The notes: generated from the sequence alone by a model not told the origin. DNA of 64,000 nt from Azoarcus sp. (GCA_020725025.1 DYFV01000015.1:17065-81064), one strand, 5' to 3'. Positions 16,946 to 28,424 are shown, numbered from the stretch's first letter. Numbers and translations are program-made.

Positions 16946-18760
16946 TCAGTGCACGTGGGCGCCATCCACCGCCTTGGCACCACGGGGAACGCGCACGCTC
17001 TCCACCAGAGCCTGGATGTGCTCGGGCGGCTCCTTGGTCACGCGATCGACGAGGAAGGCCACGCCGAAGTTGACCAGTGCACCGATCGCACCGAAGGCTT
17101 CCGGCGTGATGCCGAAGAAGGAGTTCGGTCCGCCGATCAGGTCCACGAACTCGGTGCCCTTGATGAAGAAGATGCCCTTGTGCGCGAACACGTAGAACAG
17201 GGTGATGAACAGGCCTGCCAGCATGCCGGCCACCGCACCTTCCTTGTTCATCTTCTTGGAGAAGATGCCCATCATGATGGCCGGGAACAGCGAGGAGGCC
17301 GCGATACCGAAGGCCAGCGCCACCGTACCGGCTGCGAAGCCCGGAGGATTCAGGCCCAGCCAGCCCGAGATCACGATGGCGACCGCCATGGAGATCTTGC
17401 CGGCCATCAGCTCGCCCTTCTCGCTGATGTTCGGTGCGAACACACCCTTCACCAGGTCGTGGGACACGGCCGCGGAGATCGCCATCAGCAGGCCCGCGGC
17501 GGTCGACAGTGCGGCGGCGAGACCACCGGCGGCCACCAGCGCGATCACCCAGTTGGGCAGCAGCGCGATCTCCGGGTTGGCCAGCACGATGATGTCGGCG
17601 TTAACCGTCAGCTCGTTGCCCTTCCAGCCGGCTTCGTTGGCCTTCGCGACGACAGTTTCGCTCTTGGTCTTGTCGTTGTAGTACTGGATGCGGCCGTCAC
17701 CGTTCTTGTCCTCGAACTTGAGCAGGCCGGTCTTCTCCCAGCGCTTCATCCAGTCCGGACGCTCTTCGTAGCGGATCGCAGAGTCGGCAGCGAACGGATC
17801 GGTGTTGCTCATCACGACGCCCGGGGTGACGGTGCGGATGAGGTTGGTCTTGGCCATGGCCGCCACTGCAGGCGCGGTGGTGTAGAGGATGGCGATGAAG
17901 ACCAGCGCCCAGCCGGCGGAGCTCCGCGCGTCCTTGACCTTCGGCACCGTGAAGAAGCGCATGATCACGTGCGGCAGACCGGCGGTACCGATCATCAGCG
18001 ACATCGTGTACACGAACATGTTGAGCGTGCTGCCGGGCACCGAGGTGGTGTACTCGGAGAAGCCGAGGTCGGTCACGATCTGGTCGAGCTTCTGCAGCAG
18101 GGACACGTCCTGACCCACGAGGCTCGAGCCCAGGCCAAGCTGCGGGATCGGGTTGCCGGTCAGCTGCAGCGAGATGAAGATCGCCGGGATCGTGTAGGCC
18201 AGGATCAGCACGACGTACTGGGCGACCTGGGTGTAGGTGATGCCCTTCATGCCGCCGAACACGGCGTACATGAACACGATGCCCATACCGACGTAGATGC
18301 CCACCTCGTTCGAGACGCCCAGGAAGCGCGAGAACGCCACGCCCACACCGGTCATCTGGCCGATGATGTAGGTGATCGAGGCCACCAGCAGGCAGAGCAC
18401 GGCCACGGTGCTGGCGGTCTTCGAGTAGAAGCGGTCGCCGATGAACTGCGGCACGGTGAACTTGCCGAATTTGCGGAGGTACGGGGCGAGCAGCATGGCG
18501 AGAAGCACATAGCCGCCGGTCCAGCCCATCAGGAACAGGCCGCCGCCGTAGCCCATGTTGGAGATGAGGCCGGCCATGGAGATGAAGGAGGCCGCCGACA
18601 TCCAGTCGGCCGCGGTGGCCATGCCGTTCATGACGGGGTTCACGCCGCCGCCGGCGACGTAGAACTCGCTGGTGCTACCGGCACGAGCCCAGATCGCGAT
18701 GCCGATGTACAGCGCGAAGGTCGCGCCGACGACCAGATAGGTGATGGTTTGCAGATCCAT
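16946..18760 (-). CDS. Sodium:solute symporter, large subunit (VC_2705 family, acetate/monocarboxylate type)
   Basis: A 604-residue, roughly 13-helix SSS-family permease related to ActP. It has EFYVAGGGVNPVMNGMATAADWMSAASF near residues 32-59 and GMKGITYTQVAQYVVLI near 170, both family signatures. A hydrophilic loop (about residues 315-385, rich in Asp and Lys) sets the VC_2705 branch apart from ActP. It probably takes up acetate, propionate or similar acids with Na+. The DUF4212 subunit gene is 12 bp upstream, giving a two-gene operon. The location beside glyoxylate-shunt genes supports acetate as substrate; specificity is not proven by sequence. Confidence 0.9.
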   Translation of the reverse strand: MDLQTITYLVVGATFALYIGIAIWARAGSTSEFYVAGGGVNPVMNGMATAADWMSAASFISMAGLISNMGYGGGLFLMGWTGGYVLLAMLLAPYLRKFGKFTVPQFIGDRFYSKTASTVAVLCLLVASITYIIGQMTGVGVAFSRFLGVSNEVGIYVGMGIVFMYAVFGGMKGITYTQVAQYVVLILAYTIPAIFISLQLTGNPIPQLGLGSSLVGQDVSLLQKLDQIVTDLGFSEYTTSVPGSTLNMFVYTMSLMIGTAGLPHVIMRFFTVPKVKDARSSAGWALVFIAILYTTAPAVAAMAKTNLIRTVTPGVVMSNTDPFAADSAIRYEERPDWMKRWEKTGLLKFEDKNGDGRIQYYNDKTKSETVVAKANEAGWKGNELTVNADIIVLANPEIALLPNWVIALVAAGGLAAALSTAAGLLMAISAAVSHDLVKGVFAPNISEKGELMAGKISMAVAIVISGWLGLNPPGFAAGTVALAFGIAASSLFPAIMMGIFSKKMNKEGAVAGMLAGLFITLFYVFAHKGIFFIKGTEFVDLIGGPNSFFGITPEAFGAIGALVNFGVAFLVDRVTKEPPEHIQALVESVRVPRGAKAVDGAHVH

Positions 18761-18772
18761 GTGTCGGGGTCC

Positions 18773-19027
18773 TCAATCTTCGTGAACGTCGAACTGCTCG
18801 TCGATCTGGCCCATCTTCTTCGCGTAGTAGAAGATGAGGGCGATGAACACGTAGATCGAACCCTGTTGCGCAAACCAGAATCCCAACGGGTAACCGCCAA
18901 GCGAGATGTTGTTGAGAACCGGAGCGAAAAGAATGCCGGCGCCGAACGAGACCACGAACCAGATGATCAGGATCTTGGTCAGGAGGCCCAGCGTCGCCTT
19001 CCAATAGGCTGCACTGTTGTTATCCAT
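18773..19027 (-). CDS. DUF4212 protein, small subunit of the sodium:solute symporter
   Basis: An 84-residue, two-helix membrane protein: SAAYWKATLG, then IIWFVVSFGAGILFAPVLN, then YPLGFWFAQQGSIYVFI. It directly precedes the large symporter subunit with a 12-bp gap, so the pair is one transcription unit. It resembles the orphan family member at 16122-16382 in length and in the WFVVSFGAG core. The start ATG follows an AGGAGA site. Confidence 0.9.
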   Translation of the reverse strand: MDNNSAAYWKATLGLLTKILIIWFVVSFGAGILFAPVLNNISLGGYPLGFWFAQQGSIYVFIALIFYYAKKMGQIDEQFDVHED

Positions 19028-19277
19028 AACGTCTCCTCGTAATGATTTTGATGCTCGCTTTGCTGCGTGGCTCCGGCCGAGACGCGCCGGCGCACAAAAC
19101 TGCAGGAGGATTATTGTTGCCGGATCTTACTCAACCCTTACAAACCTGAATCCGATCTGAATCCGTTCCGCGCATACCCACGCCGGCCTTACGGGAAAAC
19201 GCCGATGCCGCGGCGCAGCGCCCGGTGCTAGTCTGCCGCGTCGCGTTTCCGCAGCCATCCAACTAGGAGCAAGCAAG

Positions 19278-19730
19278 ATGTACAAGCACATTCTGGTCGC
19301 CATCGACGACAGCCAGACCTCCCGCAAGGCGCTCGACGAAGCCGTTGCGCTGGCCAAGCTGCACGGGGCCAGGCTGGAGATCGCCCACGCGGTCGACGAA
19401 TCGGTGGTGCGCGCCTACGACTCCCATGGCGCGGTGCTCGCCAACGCCGAGCAGTTCGACAAGGCCCTGCTCGCCGCCGGCGCGGCTCTGCTGGACGAAG
19501 CGGTCGAGACGGCACGGGCCGCGGGACTCGAACCGGCGCGGCGCCTGCTCAGTGCCGACGATGAACACGCCGACGATCAGATCGCGGCGGCGGTCCAGAA
19601 ATCGGGCGCCGACCTGCTGGTGGTGGGGTCCCACGGACGGCGCGGAGTGCGCCGACTTCTCCTGGGCAGCGTGGCGGAGAACCTCCTGCGCAAGGTCACC
19701 GTGTCGGTGCTCATCGTACGCGGCCACTGA
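19278..19730 (+). CDS. Universal stress protein (UspA family)
   Basis: A 150-residue single-domain Usp protein. MYKHILVAIDDSQTSRKAL opens the fold, and the ATP-binding motif is present near the C-terminus as VVGSHGRRGVRRLLLGSVAENLLR (G-2x-G-9x-G-S/T). It is probably an ATP-binding stress effector in the cytoplasm. A strong AGGAG site precedes it, and it is monocistronic with its own terminator. It is divergent from the symporter operon across 250 bp that contain no other recognised feature. Confidence 0.92.
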   Translation: MYKHILVAIDDSQTSRKALDEAVALAKLHGARLEIAHAVDESVVRAYDSHGAVLANAEQFDKALLAAGAALLDEAVETARAAGLEPARRLLSADDEHADDQIAAAVQKSGADLLVVGSHGRRGVRRLLLGSVAENLLRKVTVSVLIVRGH

Positions 19731-19752
19731 CCGGCCGGGCCCGTAAACGAGG

Positions 19753-19777
19753 AAGCCCCCTTGCGGGGGCTTTTTTT
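19753..19777 (+). terminator. Rho-independent terminator of usp
   Basis: AAGCCCCC and GGGGGCTT pair around a TTGC loop, followed by a T run. It lies 23 bp after the usp stop and separates usp from the convergent icd gene. Confidence 0.9.
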
Positions 19778-19798
19778 GCTTCCGGACTGCGTCGCTGC

Positions 19799-21043
19799 TT
19801 ACATGCGGGCGATCATCGCGTCGCCGAAGGCCGAGCACGAGACCTCGTTGGCGCCTTCCATCAGCCGGGCGAAGTCGTAGGTGACCTGCTTGTCGGCGAT
19901 CGCGGCTTCCATACCCTTGATCACCAGGTCGGCGGCCTCGCGCCAACCCATGTAGCGCAGCATCATCTCGGCCGACAGGATCAGCGAGCCCGGGTTCACC
20001 TTGTCCAGGCCGGCGTACTTCGGCGCGGTGCCGTGGGTGGCCTCGAAGCAGGCGTACTGGTCGGAGATATTGGCACCCGGGGCGATGCCGATGCCACCCA
20101 CCTGGGCCGCCAGCGCATCCGAGATGTAGTCGCCGTTCAGGTTCAGGGTGGCGATCACGTCGTACTCGGCCGGACGCAGCAGGATCTGCTGCAGGAAGGC
20201 GTCGGCGATGGCGTCCTTGACGACGATCTCGCGGCCGGTCTTCGGGTTCTTGAACTTGCACCACGGACCGCCGTCGATCGGCTGGGCACCGAACTCCTCC
20301 TGGGCGACCTTGTAGCCGGTGTCACGGAACAGGCCTTCCGTGAACTTCATGATGTTGCCCTTGTGCACGATCGTCACCGACCTGCGGTCGTTGTCGATCG
20401 CGTACTTGATGGCGGCGCGCACGAGGCGGGTGGTGCCTTCGACCGAGACCGGCTTGATGCCGATGCCGGAGGTCTCCGGGAAGCGGATCTTCTTCACGCC
20501 CATCTCGTTCTGGAGGAAGGCGATGACCTTCTTCGCGCCTTCGGACTGGGCCGACCACTCGATGCCTGCGTAGATGTCCTCGGTGTTCTCGCGGAAGATC
20601 ACCATGTCCACCAGCTCGGGCTGCTTGAGCGGCGAGGGAACACCCTTGAAGTAGCGCACCGGGCGCACGCACTGGTAGAGGTCCAGCTCCTGGCGCAGGG
20701 CCACGTTGAGCGAGCGGATACCGCCGCCCACCGGGGTGGTCATCGGCCCCTTGATGGAGACCGAGTACTCCTTGAGCGCATCGAAGGTCTCTTTCGGCAG
20801 CCACTCGTCCGGCCCGTAGATCTGGGTGGACTTCTCGCCGGCATAGACCTCCATCCAGTGGATCTTCTTCTTGCCGCCGTAGGCCTTGTCGACCGCGGCG
20901 TCGATCACCTTGATCATCACCGGCGTGATGTCGACGCCGATACCGTCACCTTCGATGAACGGGATGATGGGATTGTCCGGGATCGCCTGCCCCGGAACGA
21001 TCTTCTGCCCGCCTGCCGGAACCTTGATGTGAGATGCACTCAT
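19799..21043 (-). CDS. icd: NADP-dependent isocitrate dehydrogenase, homodimeric type
   Basis: A 414-residue enzyme, nearly the same length as E. coli Icd (416). It converts isocitrate to 2-oxoglutarate in the TCA cycle. The segment [14 protein letters not shown] near residue 105-118 holds the serine that AceK phosphorylates, and [14 protein letters not shown] follows. [17 protein letters not shown] near 305 holds metal-binding aspartates. Since aceK is in the window, this enzyme is very likely its target, which would divert isocitrate into the glyoxylate shunt on acetate. Upstream lies the monomeric isozyme on the same strand with a 209-bp gap. Confidence 0.96.
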   Translation of the reverse strand: MSASHIKVPAGGQKIVPGQAIPDNPIIPFIEGDGIGVDITPVMIKVIDAAVDKAYGGKKKIHWMEVYAGEKSTQIYGPDEWLPKETFDALKEYSVSIKGPMTTPVGGGIRSLNVALRQELDLYQCVRPVRYFKGVPSPLKQPELVDMVIFRENTEDIYAGIEWSAQSEGAKKVIAFLQNEMGVKKIRFPETSGIGIKPVSVEGTTRLVRAAIKYAIDNDRRSVTIVHKGNIMKFTEGLFRDTGYKVAQEEFGAQPIDGGPWCKFKNPKTGREIVVKDAIADAFLQQILLRPAEYDVIATLNLNGDYISDALAAQVGGIGIAPGANISDQYACFEATHGTAPKYAGLDKVNPGSLILSAEMMLRYMGWREAADLVIKGMEAAIADKQVTYDFARLMEGANEVSCSAFGDAMIARM

Positions 21044-21156
21044 ACGTACTCCCTCCTGGTTGAATTGTTTCCGACCAACTGCGCTCCCGGTGCCTCCCCT
21101 TGACGGCGGCGCACGATGCTTCGATCCCCCTTGCGCCTCACCGGGACGGTCAACGG

Positions 21157-21175
21157 ATTATCCCCGAAATCGGGG
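21157..21175 (-). promoter_or_regulatory. Possible icd promoter element with dyad
   Basis: On the minus strand GATAAT lies about 114 bp upstream of the icd start, just after a CCCCGATTTCGGGG dyad. An upstream TTCGGG, 18 bp away, is a poor -35. The dyad could be an operator or a weak terminator of the preceding icd gene; the evidence does not decide. Confidence 0.25.
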
Positions 21176-21252
21176 AGGCACCCGAAGCACCCCAATTCCA
21201 AATTTCGACGGGCGCGCATGCGCTTGGTGCCGCAGGACGCGCCCGCCGTAGA

Positions 21253-23490
<2,238 letters not shown>

Positions 23491-23933
23491 GACTCGTTTC
23501 TCCCTCGTTGTCTTGTGTGTGCTGTTCGAACGCGGAACCGCGCAACACCCGGCGCCCCTTGCGGACGAACCGGTCGCGCGGACGCGCATCGGAAACTCGG
23601 AGCGGCCGGCGGCACCCGGCCAGGCGCCGTGTCCGGCCGTCGAGGCAGCCACCAGCGGACCCCCGCGGCTCTTGCGAACCGCCTCCCCCTCGCGACGCCC
23701 AACCGACTTTTCAGACGCGGCATTATACCGCCGCTGCCCCTTTCATTCACAGAAGTAAAATGAGATTTCACAATATAAAAAATACAACTCATAAAAGATA
23801 TAAGACTATCCATACCAAGACCGGCTGCCGGAGCACCGAAGGCCCGCAAAGGCCGGCCGCTGGCCATCCCGGGAGCTACGGTGCGAAACTAGTGGTTTCG
23901 TGAGCCCTCTTTCCATCAGGAAGGAACGCCGAC
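23491..23933. other. Intergenic control region between icd2 and aceK
   Basis: 443 bp without a credible gene. The first 200 bp are GC-rich and hold the icd2 ribosome site. The stretch 23750-23830 is strongly AT-rich compared with its surroundings and contains the shared motifs listed separately. No clear -35/-10 pair for aceK was found; AceK start has the site AGGAACG. Confidence 0.7.
23766..23806. promoter_or_regulatory. Candidate binding motifs shared with the aceA promoter
   Basis: TTTCACAA (23766-23773) matches both repeats upstream of aceA. ATATAAGAC (23798-23806, GTCTTATAT on the minus strand) matches the sequence overlapping the candidate aceA -10. Both lie in the AT-rich core between icd2 and aceK. 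Shared control of the glyoxylate branch is inferred. Confidence 0.4.
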
Positions 23934-25712
23934 ATGGACCCATCCCGTGAGGAAAACCCGGTTGCGCAGGCCATCGCCCATGCGATGGTGGAAGGCTTCA
24001 ACAAGCACTACCGCATCTTTCGCGGCACCTCGCGCCGCGCCAAGGAGTTCTTCGAGGCCGCGGACTGGCAGGCGCAGCTCGACGCGGTGCGCGAGCGCGT
24101 GCAGTTCTACGACGACCGGGTGGACGAGGCGGTGCGCCGCCTGCACGAGGAATTCGACGCCGACTCGCTCGACGACACCACCTGGCAGCAGGTCAAGCTC
24201 TACTACATCGGCGCGCTGATCAACCACAAGCAGCCCGAGCTCGCGGAGACTTTCTTCAACTCGGTGTGCTGCAAGATCCTGCACCGCACCTACTTCAACA
24301 ACGATTACCTCTTCGCGCGGCCGGCCATCTCGACGGAGTACATCGAGTCCTATCCGCCGGTCTACAGCAGCTACTACCCGCAGGACGAGGGCTTGCGCGC
24401 CACGGTGCGGCGCATCATCGAGGACTTCGACTGGCAGCGCCCCTTCGAGGATCTCGATCGCGACGTCGACCACATCCTGCGCGCGACCGAGGCGCATCTG
24501 GGCGAATGGCCGGACATGGAGGTGAACTGCCAGATCCAGGTCCTCTACTCGGCCTTCTACCGCAACAAGACCGCCTACATCATCGGCAAGGCGGTGAACG
24601 GCTATCAGGAGTATCCCTTCGCGATCGCGGTGCGCCACAACGAGCGCGGCCTGCTGCACGTGGACACCATCCTGCTCGATCCCTGGCGGATCTCGGTGCT
24701 GTTCTCGCTGTCGCGCGCCTACTTCATGGTGGACATGGAGGTGCCCTCGGGCTACGTGCAGTTCCTGCGCTCCATCATGCCCAACAAGCCGCGCTCGGAG
24801 CTCTACACCATGCTGGGGCTGGGCAAGCAGGGCAAGACCATGTTCTTCCGCGACCTCATCGCCCACCTGCGCCACTCGAACGACCAGTTCATCGTGGCGC
24901 CCGGCATCCGCGGGCTGGTGATGCTGGTGTTCACCCTGCCCTCCTACCCCTACGTGTTCAAGATCATCAAGGACGTGTTCGGCCCGACGAAGAACATGGA
25001 CCGGGCCACCGTCAAGCGCAAGTACCTGATGGTGAAGCAGGTGGACCGGGTGGGGCGGATGGCGGACACCCTGGAGTTCTCCTACGCCGCGCTGCCCTTG
25101 TCGCGCTTCCACCCGGAGCTCCTGGACGAGCTGCGCACGCTGGCGCCTTCGGCCTTCGAGATCGACGGCGACTCGGTCATCATCAAGCACCTCTACATCG
25201 AGCGGCGCATGACGCCCCTCAACATCTACCTGGAGCGCGCGGACGACGCGCAGGTCGAGCACGCGGTGCGCGAGTACGGCAATGCCATCCGCGAGCTCGC
25301 CACGGCCAACATCTTCCCGGGCGACATGCTGTGGAAGAACTTCGGGGTGACCCGCTACGGGCGCGTGGTGTTCTACGACTACGACGAGATCGAGTTCATG
25401 ACCGACATGAACTTCCGTCGCATCCCGCCCGCGCCTTACCCGGAGATGGAGATGGCGGGCGAGCCCTGGTACTCGGCCGGACCGATGGACGTCTTCCCCG
25501 AGGAGTTCGCGACCTTCCTGCTCGGCGCGCCGCGCGTGCGCAAGGCCTTCCTGAAGCACCACCGCGACCTGCTCGAGCCGCGCTTCTGGCAGCACGCCCA
25601 GGAGGCGATCCGCAACGGCTACCTGGAGGACTTCTTCCCCTACCCGCCCGAGCTGCGCTTCCGCAACCTGTTTCCGGCCGAGGAGAAGGCGCCGGCCACC
25701 GAGGAAGCGTAA
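23934..25712 (+). CDS. aceK: Isocitrate dehydrogenase kinase/phosphatase
   Basis: A 592-residue AceK (E. coli 578). It phosphorylates and dephosphorylates Icd on its active-site serine and sets the split between the TCA cycle and glyoxylate shunt. The N-terminal regulatory half (about 1-310) is followed by the kinase fold. YVFKIIKDVFGPTKNMDRATV near 345 holds the conserved Lys and AceK-specific insertion, and FPGDMLWKNFGVTRYGRVVFYDYDE near 465-490 holds the catalytic and metal-binding residues. Unusually for E. coli-minded readers, it is not in an aceBAK operon: aceA and glcB are elsewhere, and it is divergent from icd2. Confidence 0.97.
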   Translation: MDPSREENPVAQAIAHAMVEGFNKHYRIFRGTSRRAKEFFEAADWQAQLDAVRERVQFYDDRVDEAVRRLHEEFDADSLDDTTWQQVKLYYIGALINHKQPELAETFFNSVCCKILHRTYFNNDYLFARPAISTEYIESYPPVYSSYYPQDEGLRATVRRIIEDFDWQRPFEDLDRDVDHILRATEAHLGEWPDMEVNCQIQVLYSAFYRNKTAYIIGKAVNGYQEYPFAIAVRHNERGLLHVDTILLDPWRISVLFSLSRAYFMVDMEVPSGYVQFLRSIMPNKPRSELYTMLGLGKQGKTMFFRDLIAHLRHSNDQFIVAPGIRGLVMLVFTLPSYPYVFKIIKDVFGPTKNMDRATVKRKYLMVKQVDRVGRMADTLEFSYAALPLSRFHPELLDELRTLAPSAFEIDGDSVIIKHLYIERRMTPLNIYLERADDAQVEHAVREYGNAIRELATANIFPGDMLWKNFGVTRYGRVVFYDYDEIEFMTDMNFRRIPPAPYPEMEMAGEPWYSAGPMDVFPEEFATFLLGAPRVRKAFLKHHRDLLEPRFWQHAQEAIRNGYLEDFFPYPPELRFRNLFPAEEKAPATEEA

Positions 25713-25718
25713 CGGTCT

Positions 25719-26030
25719 CTACCCGATCCGCTGCTCGTCGCTGCGCGACTCGCCCCGGTTGTCGGTCCAGCTCACCGCGAGGCGATCGCCCTTGGCCCCG
25801 CCCCTGAAGCGGAAGGCGAGGTAGGGATTGGCGGACACCGACGGCCCGAATCGTGCGGCCAGCACGACCCGGTCGTTGTGCCGCACCGCGACCTCGGTGA
25901 TGTAATGAGCCGGGACGAGCTTTCCGCCGGCGTCCTTGCGCCGCCCCGTCTCCATCGCGTGCGACATCAGCAGCCGCACCTCGGTCACGCCGTCCTTGGC
26001 CACCGCGCGGATTCGTGTCGGATTGGTCAT
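25719..26030 (-). CDS. soxZ: SoxZ sulfur-compound chelating protein
   Basis: A 103-residue SoxZ. VRLLMSHAMETGRRKD followed by KLVPAHYITEV, SANPYLAFRF and GDRLAVSWTDNRGES follow the family order. SoxZ forms a heterodimer with SoxY, and the complex carries covalently bound sulfur intermediates in the periplasm. It starts 13 bp after soxY and converges with aceK with a 6-bp gap. No signal peptide is seen, consistent with hitch-hiking export with SoxY. Confidence 0.9.
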   Translation of the reverse strand: MTNPTRIRAVAKDGVTEVRLLMSHAMETGRRKDAGGKLVPAHYITEVAVRHNDRVVLAARFGPSVSANPYLAFRFRGGAKGDRLAVSWTDNRGESRSDEQRIG

Positions 26031-26043
26031 CGTCTCCGCCCCC

Positions 26044-26508
26044 TCACCCGGCGCAGCCGCCCTGGGTGACGCGCACATTGCGTCTCGCCACATGGAGTCT
26101 GCCGCCAGCACGCACGACGACGTAGACGTCCGAGGTCTCGGCCATCTTCACCCGCGTCTGGATATCCGGGATCGTTCCCGCCGGCACGCTGAAGTCCGCG
26201 ACGACGAGGTTGGGATTCTTCTCCACCAGGATCACGATCCGGTCGGTGTCCGCAAGCCGGCTCGCCACCCCGATCGACACCATCGCGCCGTTCTCGGCAA
26301 CGTCCGGCGCGGAGATCTCGATCTCGCCGCTGTCGGCCGGACGCCCGGCCCCCAGCGCAGCGAAGGCTTCATCGAGGCTGCCGGCCTCGAAGAGCGCGCG
26401 CTCCGCGGCCAGGACCTGCCCCGGCCGCACGAGACCGATCGCCCCCAGCACCGCGATAAGCCCGATACCGCCGCCTGCCCTGAGCACCTCCCTGCGCCGA
26501 TCATCCAT
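26044..26508 (-). CDS. soxY: SoxY sulfur carrier protein with variant C-terminal GGCAG
   Basis: A 154-residue SoxY with a Tat-type signal (DDRRREVLRAGGGIG, cleaved near residue 34). The body contains VEKNPNLVVADFSVPAG and VRVTQ before the C-terminal swinging arm. The sulfur-carrying cysteine is present, but the canonical end GGCGG reads GGCAG, one residue different and with no extra residue after. Function as a sulfur carrier is still likely because the cysteine and its place at the end are kept. It is divergent from the flavocytochrome genes with 257 bp between. Confidence 0.9.
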   Translation of the reverse strand: MDDRRREVLRAGGGIGLIAVLGAIGLVRPGQVLAAERALFEAGSLDEAFAALGAGRPADSGEIEISAPDVAENGAMVSIGVASRLADTDRIVILVEKNPNLVVADFSVPAGTIPDIQTRVKMAETSDVYVVVRAGGRLHVARRNVRVTQGGCAG

Positions 26509-26641
26509 TCCCTGGCTTCCTCCTGATACGGACCGGTATTATCGCATCCCCCGCGCCGGCCGCCTCCGTTCGACCGCTCCCCCGCGCCCGCGATCCCCTG
26601 CGATCTCGACGAGAGGCCCGCTCCGCGCGGATTCCGGCCGA

Positions 26642-26669
26642 TTGCGGCGCGTATGTCGTCGGATATACT
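26642..26669 (+). promoter_or_regulatory. Candidate sigma-70 promoter of the flavocytochrome pair
   Basis: TTGCGG, 16 bp, then TATACT, about 97 bp upstream of the cytochrome start. The -10 has five of six consensus bases. Nothing else was recognised in the 257-bp gap between soxY and the cytochrome gene. Confidence 0.45.
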
Positions 26670-26765
26670 GAGCCCCGAGCGCCCCACGGCGCCGTCCCGC
26701 CGCGCGGGCACAGAGCGCGCTCGCGGCGGCTCCCCGCTTATTCCATATCGCAGAGGAGACAGGCC

Positions 26766-27065
26766 GTGAACCTCAAGAGCACAGCCGCCGCCCTCGTCCT
26801 GGCCGGCGTGGCGAGCATCGGCTTCGCCAAGGATCCCCATCTCGCCCGCAACCTCGCCGCCACCTGCGCGAACTGTCACGGCACCGGGGGGCACAGCGTG
26901 GGCGGCATGGAGCCCCTGGCAGGCGAGTCGAAGGAAACGCTGCTGCGCAAGCTCATGGCCTTCCGCTCGGGAGAAAAACCGGCGACGATCATGCATCAGA
27001 TCGCGAGGGGCTACACCGAGGAGCAACTCGAGCTGGTCGCGGACCACTTCTCGTCACAGCGCTGA
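26766..27065 (+). CDS. Monoheme cytochrome c, subunit of sulfide dehydrogenase (FccA/SoxE-like)
   Basis: A 99-residue c-type cytochrome starting at GTG after GGAGACAGG. A signal peptide (residues about 1-21) is followed by the haem site CANCH near residue 35 and a Met ligand candidate in GGMEPLAG. It is a single-haem form; the best-known purple-sulfur-bacterial FccA has two. It probably accepts electrons from the adjacent flavoprotein and passes them to the respiratory chain. The gene is 18 bp before the flavoprotein gene. Confidence 0.88.
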   Translation: MNLKSTAAALVLAGVASIGFAKDPHLARNLAATCANCHGTGGHSVGGMEPLAGESKETLLRKLMAFRSGEKPATIMHQIARGYTEEQLELVADHFSSQR

Positions 27066-27083
27066 GCGACGGAGGAGCACAAC

Positions 27084-28352
27084 ATGTTCGGAAGACGCGA
27101 TTTCCTCCGCTCGGTCGGCGCCCTCGCGGCGAGCACCACGCTCGCCGGATGCGCCGGAGTGGGCGCCTCCGGGCGCGCGCACGTGGTCGTCATCGGCGGC
27201 GGTTTCGGCGGCGCCACGGCCGCCAAGTATCTGCGCATGTGGAGCGACGGCGCAGTCGCCGTGACGCTCGTCGAGCGCCAGCCCGGCTTCGTTTCCTGCC
27301 CGGTCTCCAACCTGGTCATCGGCGGCGTCCGGCAGATGCCGGACATCACGATGGGCTACGACGCGCTGCGCACGCGCTGGGGCGTGAAGGTCGTCACCGG
27401 CGAAGTGACGGGCCTGGACGCGGCGCACCGCCAGGTCCGGCTCGCGTCGGGCGAGACGCTCGCCTACGACCGCGTGGTGCTCTCGCCCGGCGTGGACTTC
27501 CTGCCCGAGGAGATCGGCGGGCTCGCGGGCAAGGAGGAACAGATCCCGCACGCATGGAAGGCCGGCCCGCAAACGGTGCTGCTGCGCCGCCAGCTCGAGG
27601 CGATGCGCGACGGCGGTGTGTACGCGATTCACATCCCGCGCGCGCCCTACCGCTGCCCGCCCGGCCCCTACGAGCGGGCCTGCATGGTGGCCCACTACCT
27701 CAAGACCGCCAAGCCCCGCTCCAAGGTGCTGATCCTCGACAGCAACGCCGACATCCAGTCGAAGAAGGGCCTTTTCATGGCGGCCTTCGACGGACCGTAC
27801 AAGGGCATGATCGAGTACCGCCCCAACAGCACGCTCGTGTCGGTGGACGCGGCGAGCCGGACGGCAGAGCTCGATTTCGAAAAGGTGCGCGCGGACGTGC
27901 TCAACGTGATCCCGCCGATGCGCGCCGGCCGGCTGGTCGACAGCCTGGGCGTGCCCCTGGTGAACCAGCGCTGGGTCGAGGTGGACTGGCTGAGCATGGA
28001 GGCGAAGGGCGCGCCCAATGTACACGTCCTGGGCGATGCGGTCTTCCCGGCGGCCATGATGCCCAAGTCCGGCCACATGGCGAACCAGCACGCCAAGCTC
28101 GCCGCCGCCGCGATCCTGAATCTCCTCGCCGACGTGCCGCCCAGCCCCGAGCCGGTGGTCATGAACACCTGCTACAGCTTCGTGGACGCGCGCAACGCGA
28201 TGCATGTCGCCTCGGTACACCGCTACGACGAGGCGAAGCGGACCTTCGTGCCGGTCGAGGGCGCGGGCGGCGTGTCGGCGATGGCCAGCGAGGCGGAAGG
28301 CCAGTACGCCGAGGCCTGGGCGCGCAATATCTGGGCCGACATGCTGGCGTGA
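27084..28352 (+). CDS. fccB: Flavocytochrome c sulfide dehydrogenase, flavoprotein subunit (FccB/SoxF)
   Basis: A 422-residue FAD enzyme that oxidises sulfide in the periplasm. A Tat signal (GRRDFLRSVGALAAS) is followed by the FAD motif VVVIGGGFGGATAAKYL (residues about 34-50). The pair of redox cysteines is represented by VSCPVSN near residue 74 and RCPPGPYERAC near 195, with NTCYSFVDA near 360. HVLGDAVFPAAMMPKSGHMANQ binds FAD near 315. It is translated after the cytochrome partner and, with soxYZ, forms a small sulfur-oxidation island. Confidence 0.93.
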   Translation: MFGRRDFLRSVGALAASTTLAGCAGVGASGRAHVVVIGGGFGGATAAKYLRMWSDGAVAVTLVERQPGFVSCPVSNLVIGGVRQMPDITMGYDALRTRWGVKVVTGEVTGLDAAHRQVRLASGETLAYDRVVLSPGVDFLPEEIGGLAGKEEQIPHAWKAGPQTVLLRRQLEAMRDGGVYAIHIPRAPYRCPPGPYERACMVAHYLKTAKPRSKVLILDSNADIQSKKGLFMAAFDGPYKGMIEYRPNSTLVSVDAASRTAELDFEKVRADVLNVIPPMRAGRLVDSLGVPLVNQRWVEVDWLSMEAKGAPNVHVLGDAVFPAAMMPKSGHMANQHAKLAAAAILNLLADVPPSPEPVVMNTCYSFVDARNAMHVASVHRYDEAKRTFVPVEGAGGVSAMASEAEGQYAEAWARNIWADMLA

Positions 28353-28368
28353 AGGCAGCGCTTCACGC

Positions 28369-28424
28369 AGGAGCGGCGGAAGCCGCGGACGGACGTGCCC
28401 GCGTCCGCGGCTTCCGCCGCTCCT
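28369..28424. repeat. REP-like hairpin repeat, copy 1
   Basis: Two perfect 23-bp arms beginning AGGAGCGGCGGAAGCCGCGG and its complement close a 10-nt loop. The core GGAGCGGCG-AAGCCGCG matches copy 2 at 35743-35808. It sits between convergent genes, and its right end overlaps the TAG stop of the NUDIX gene, so it may also act as a terminator or mRNA stabiliser. Confidence 0.85.
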
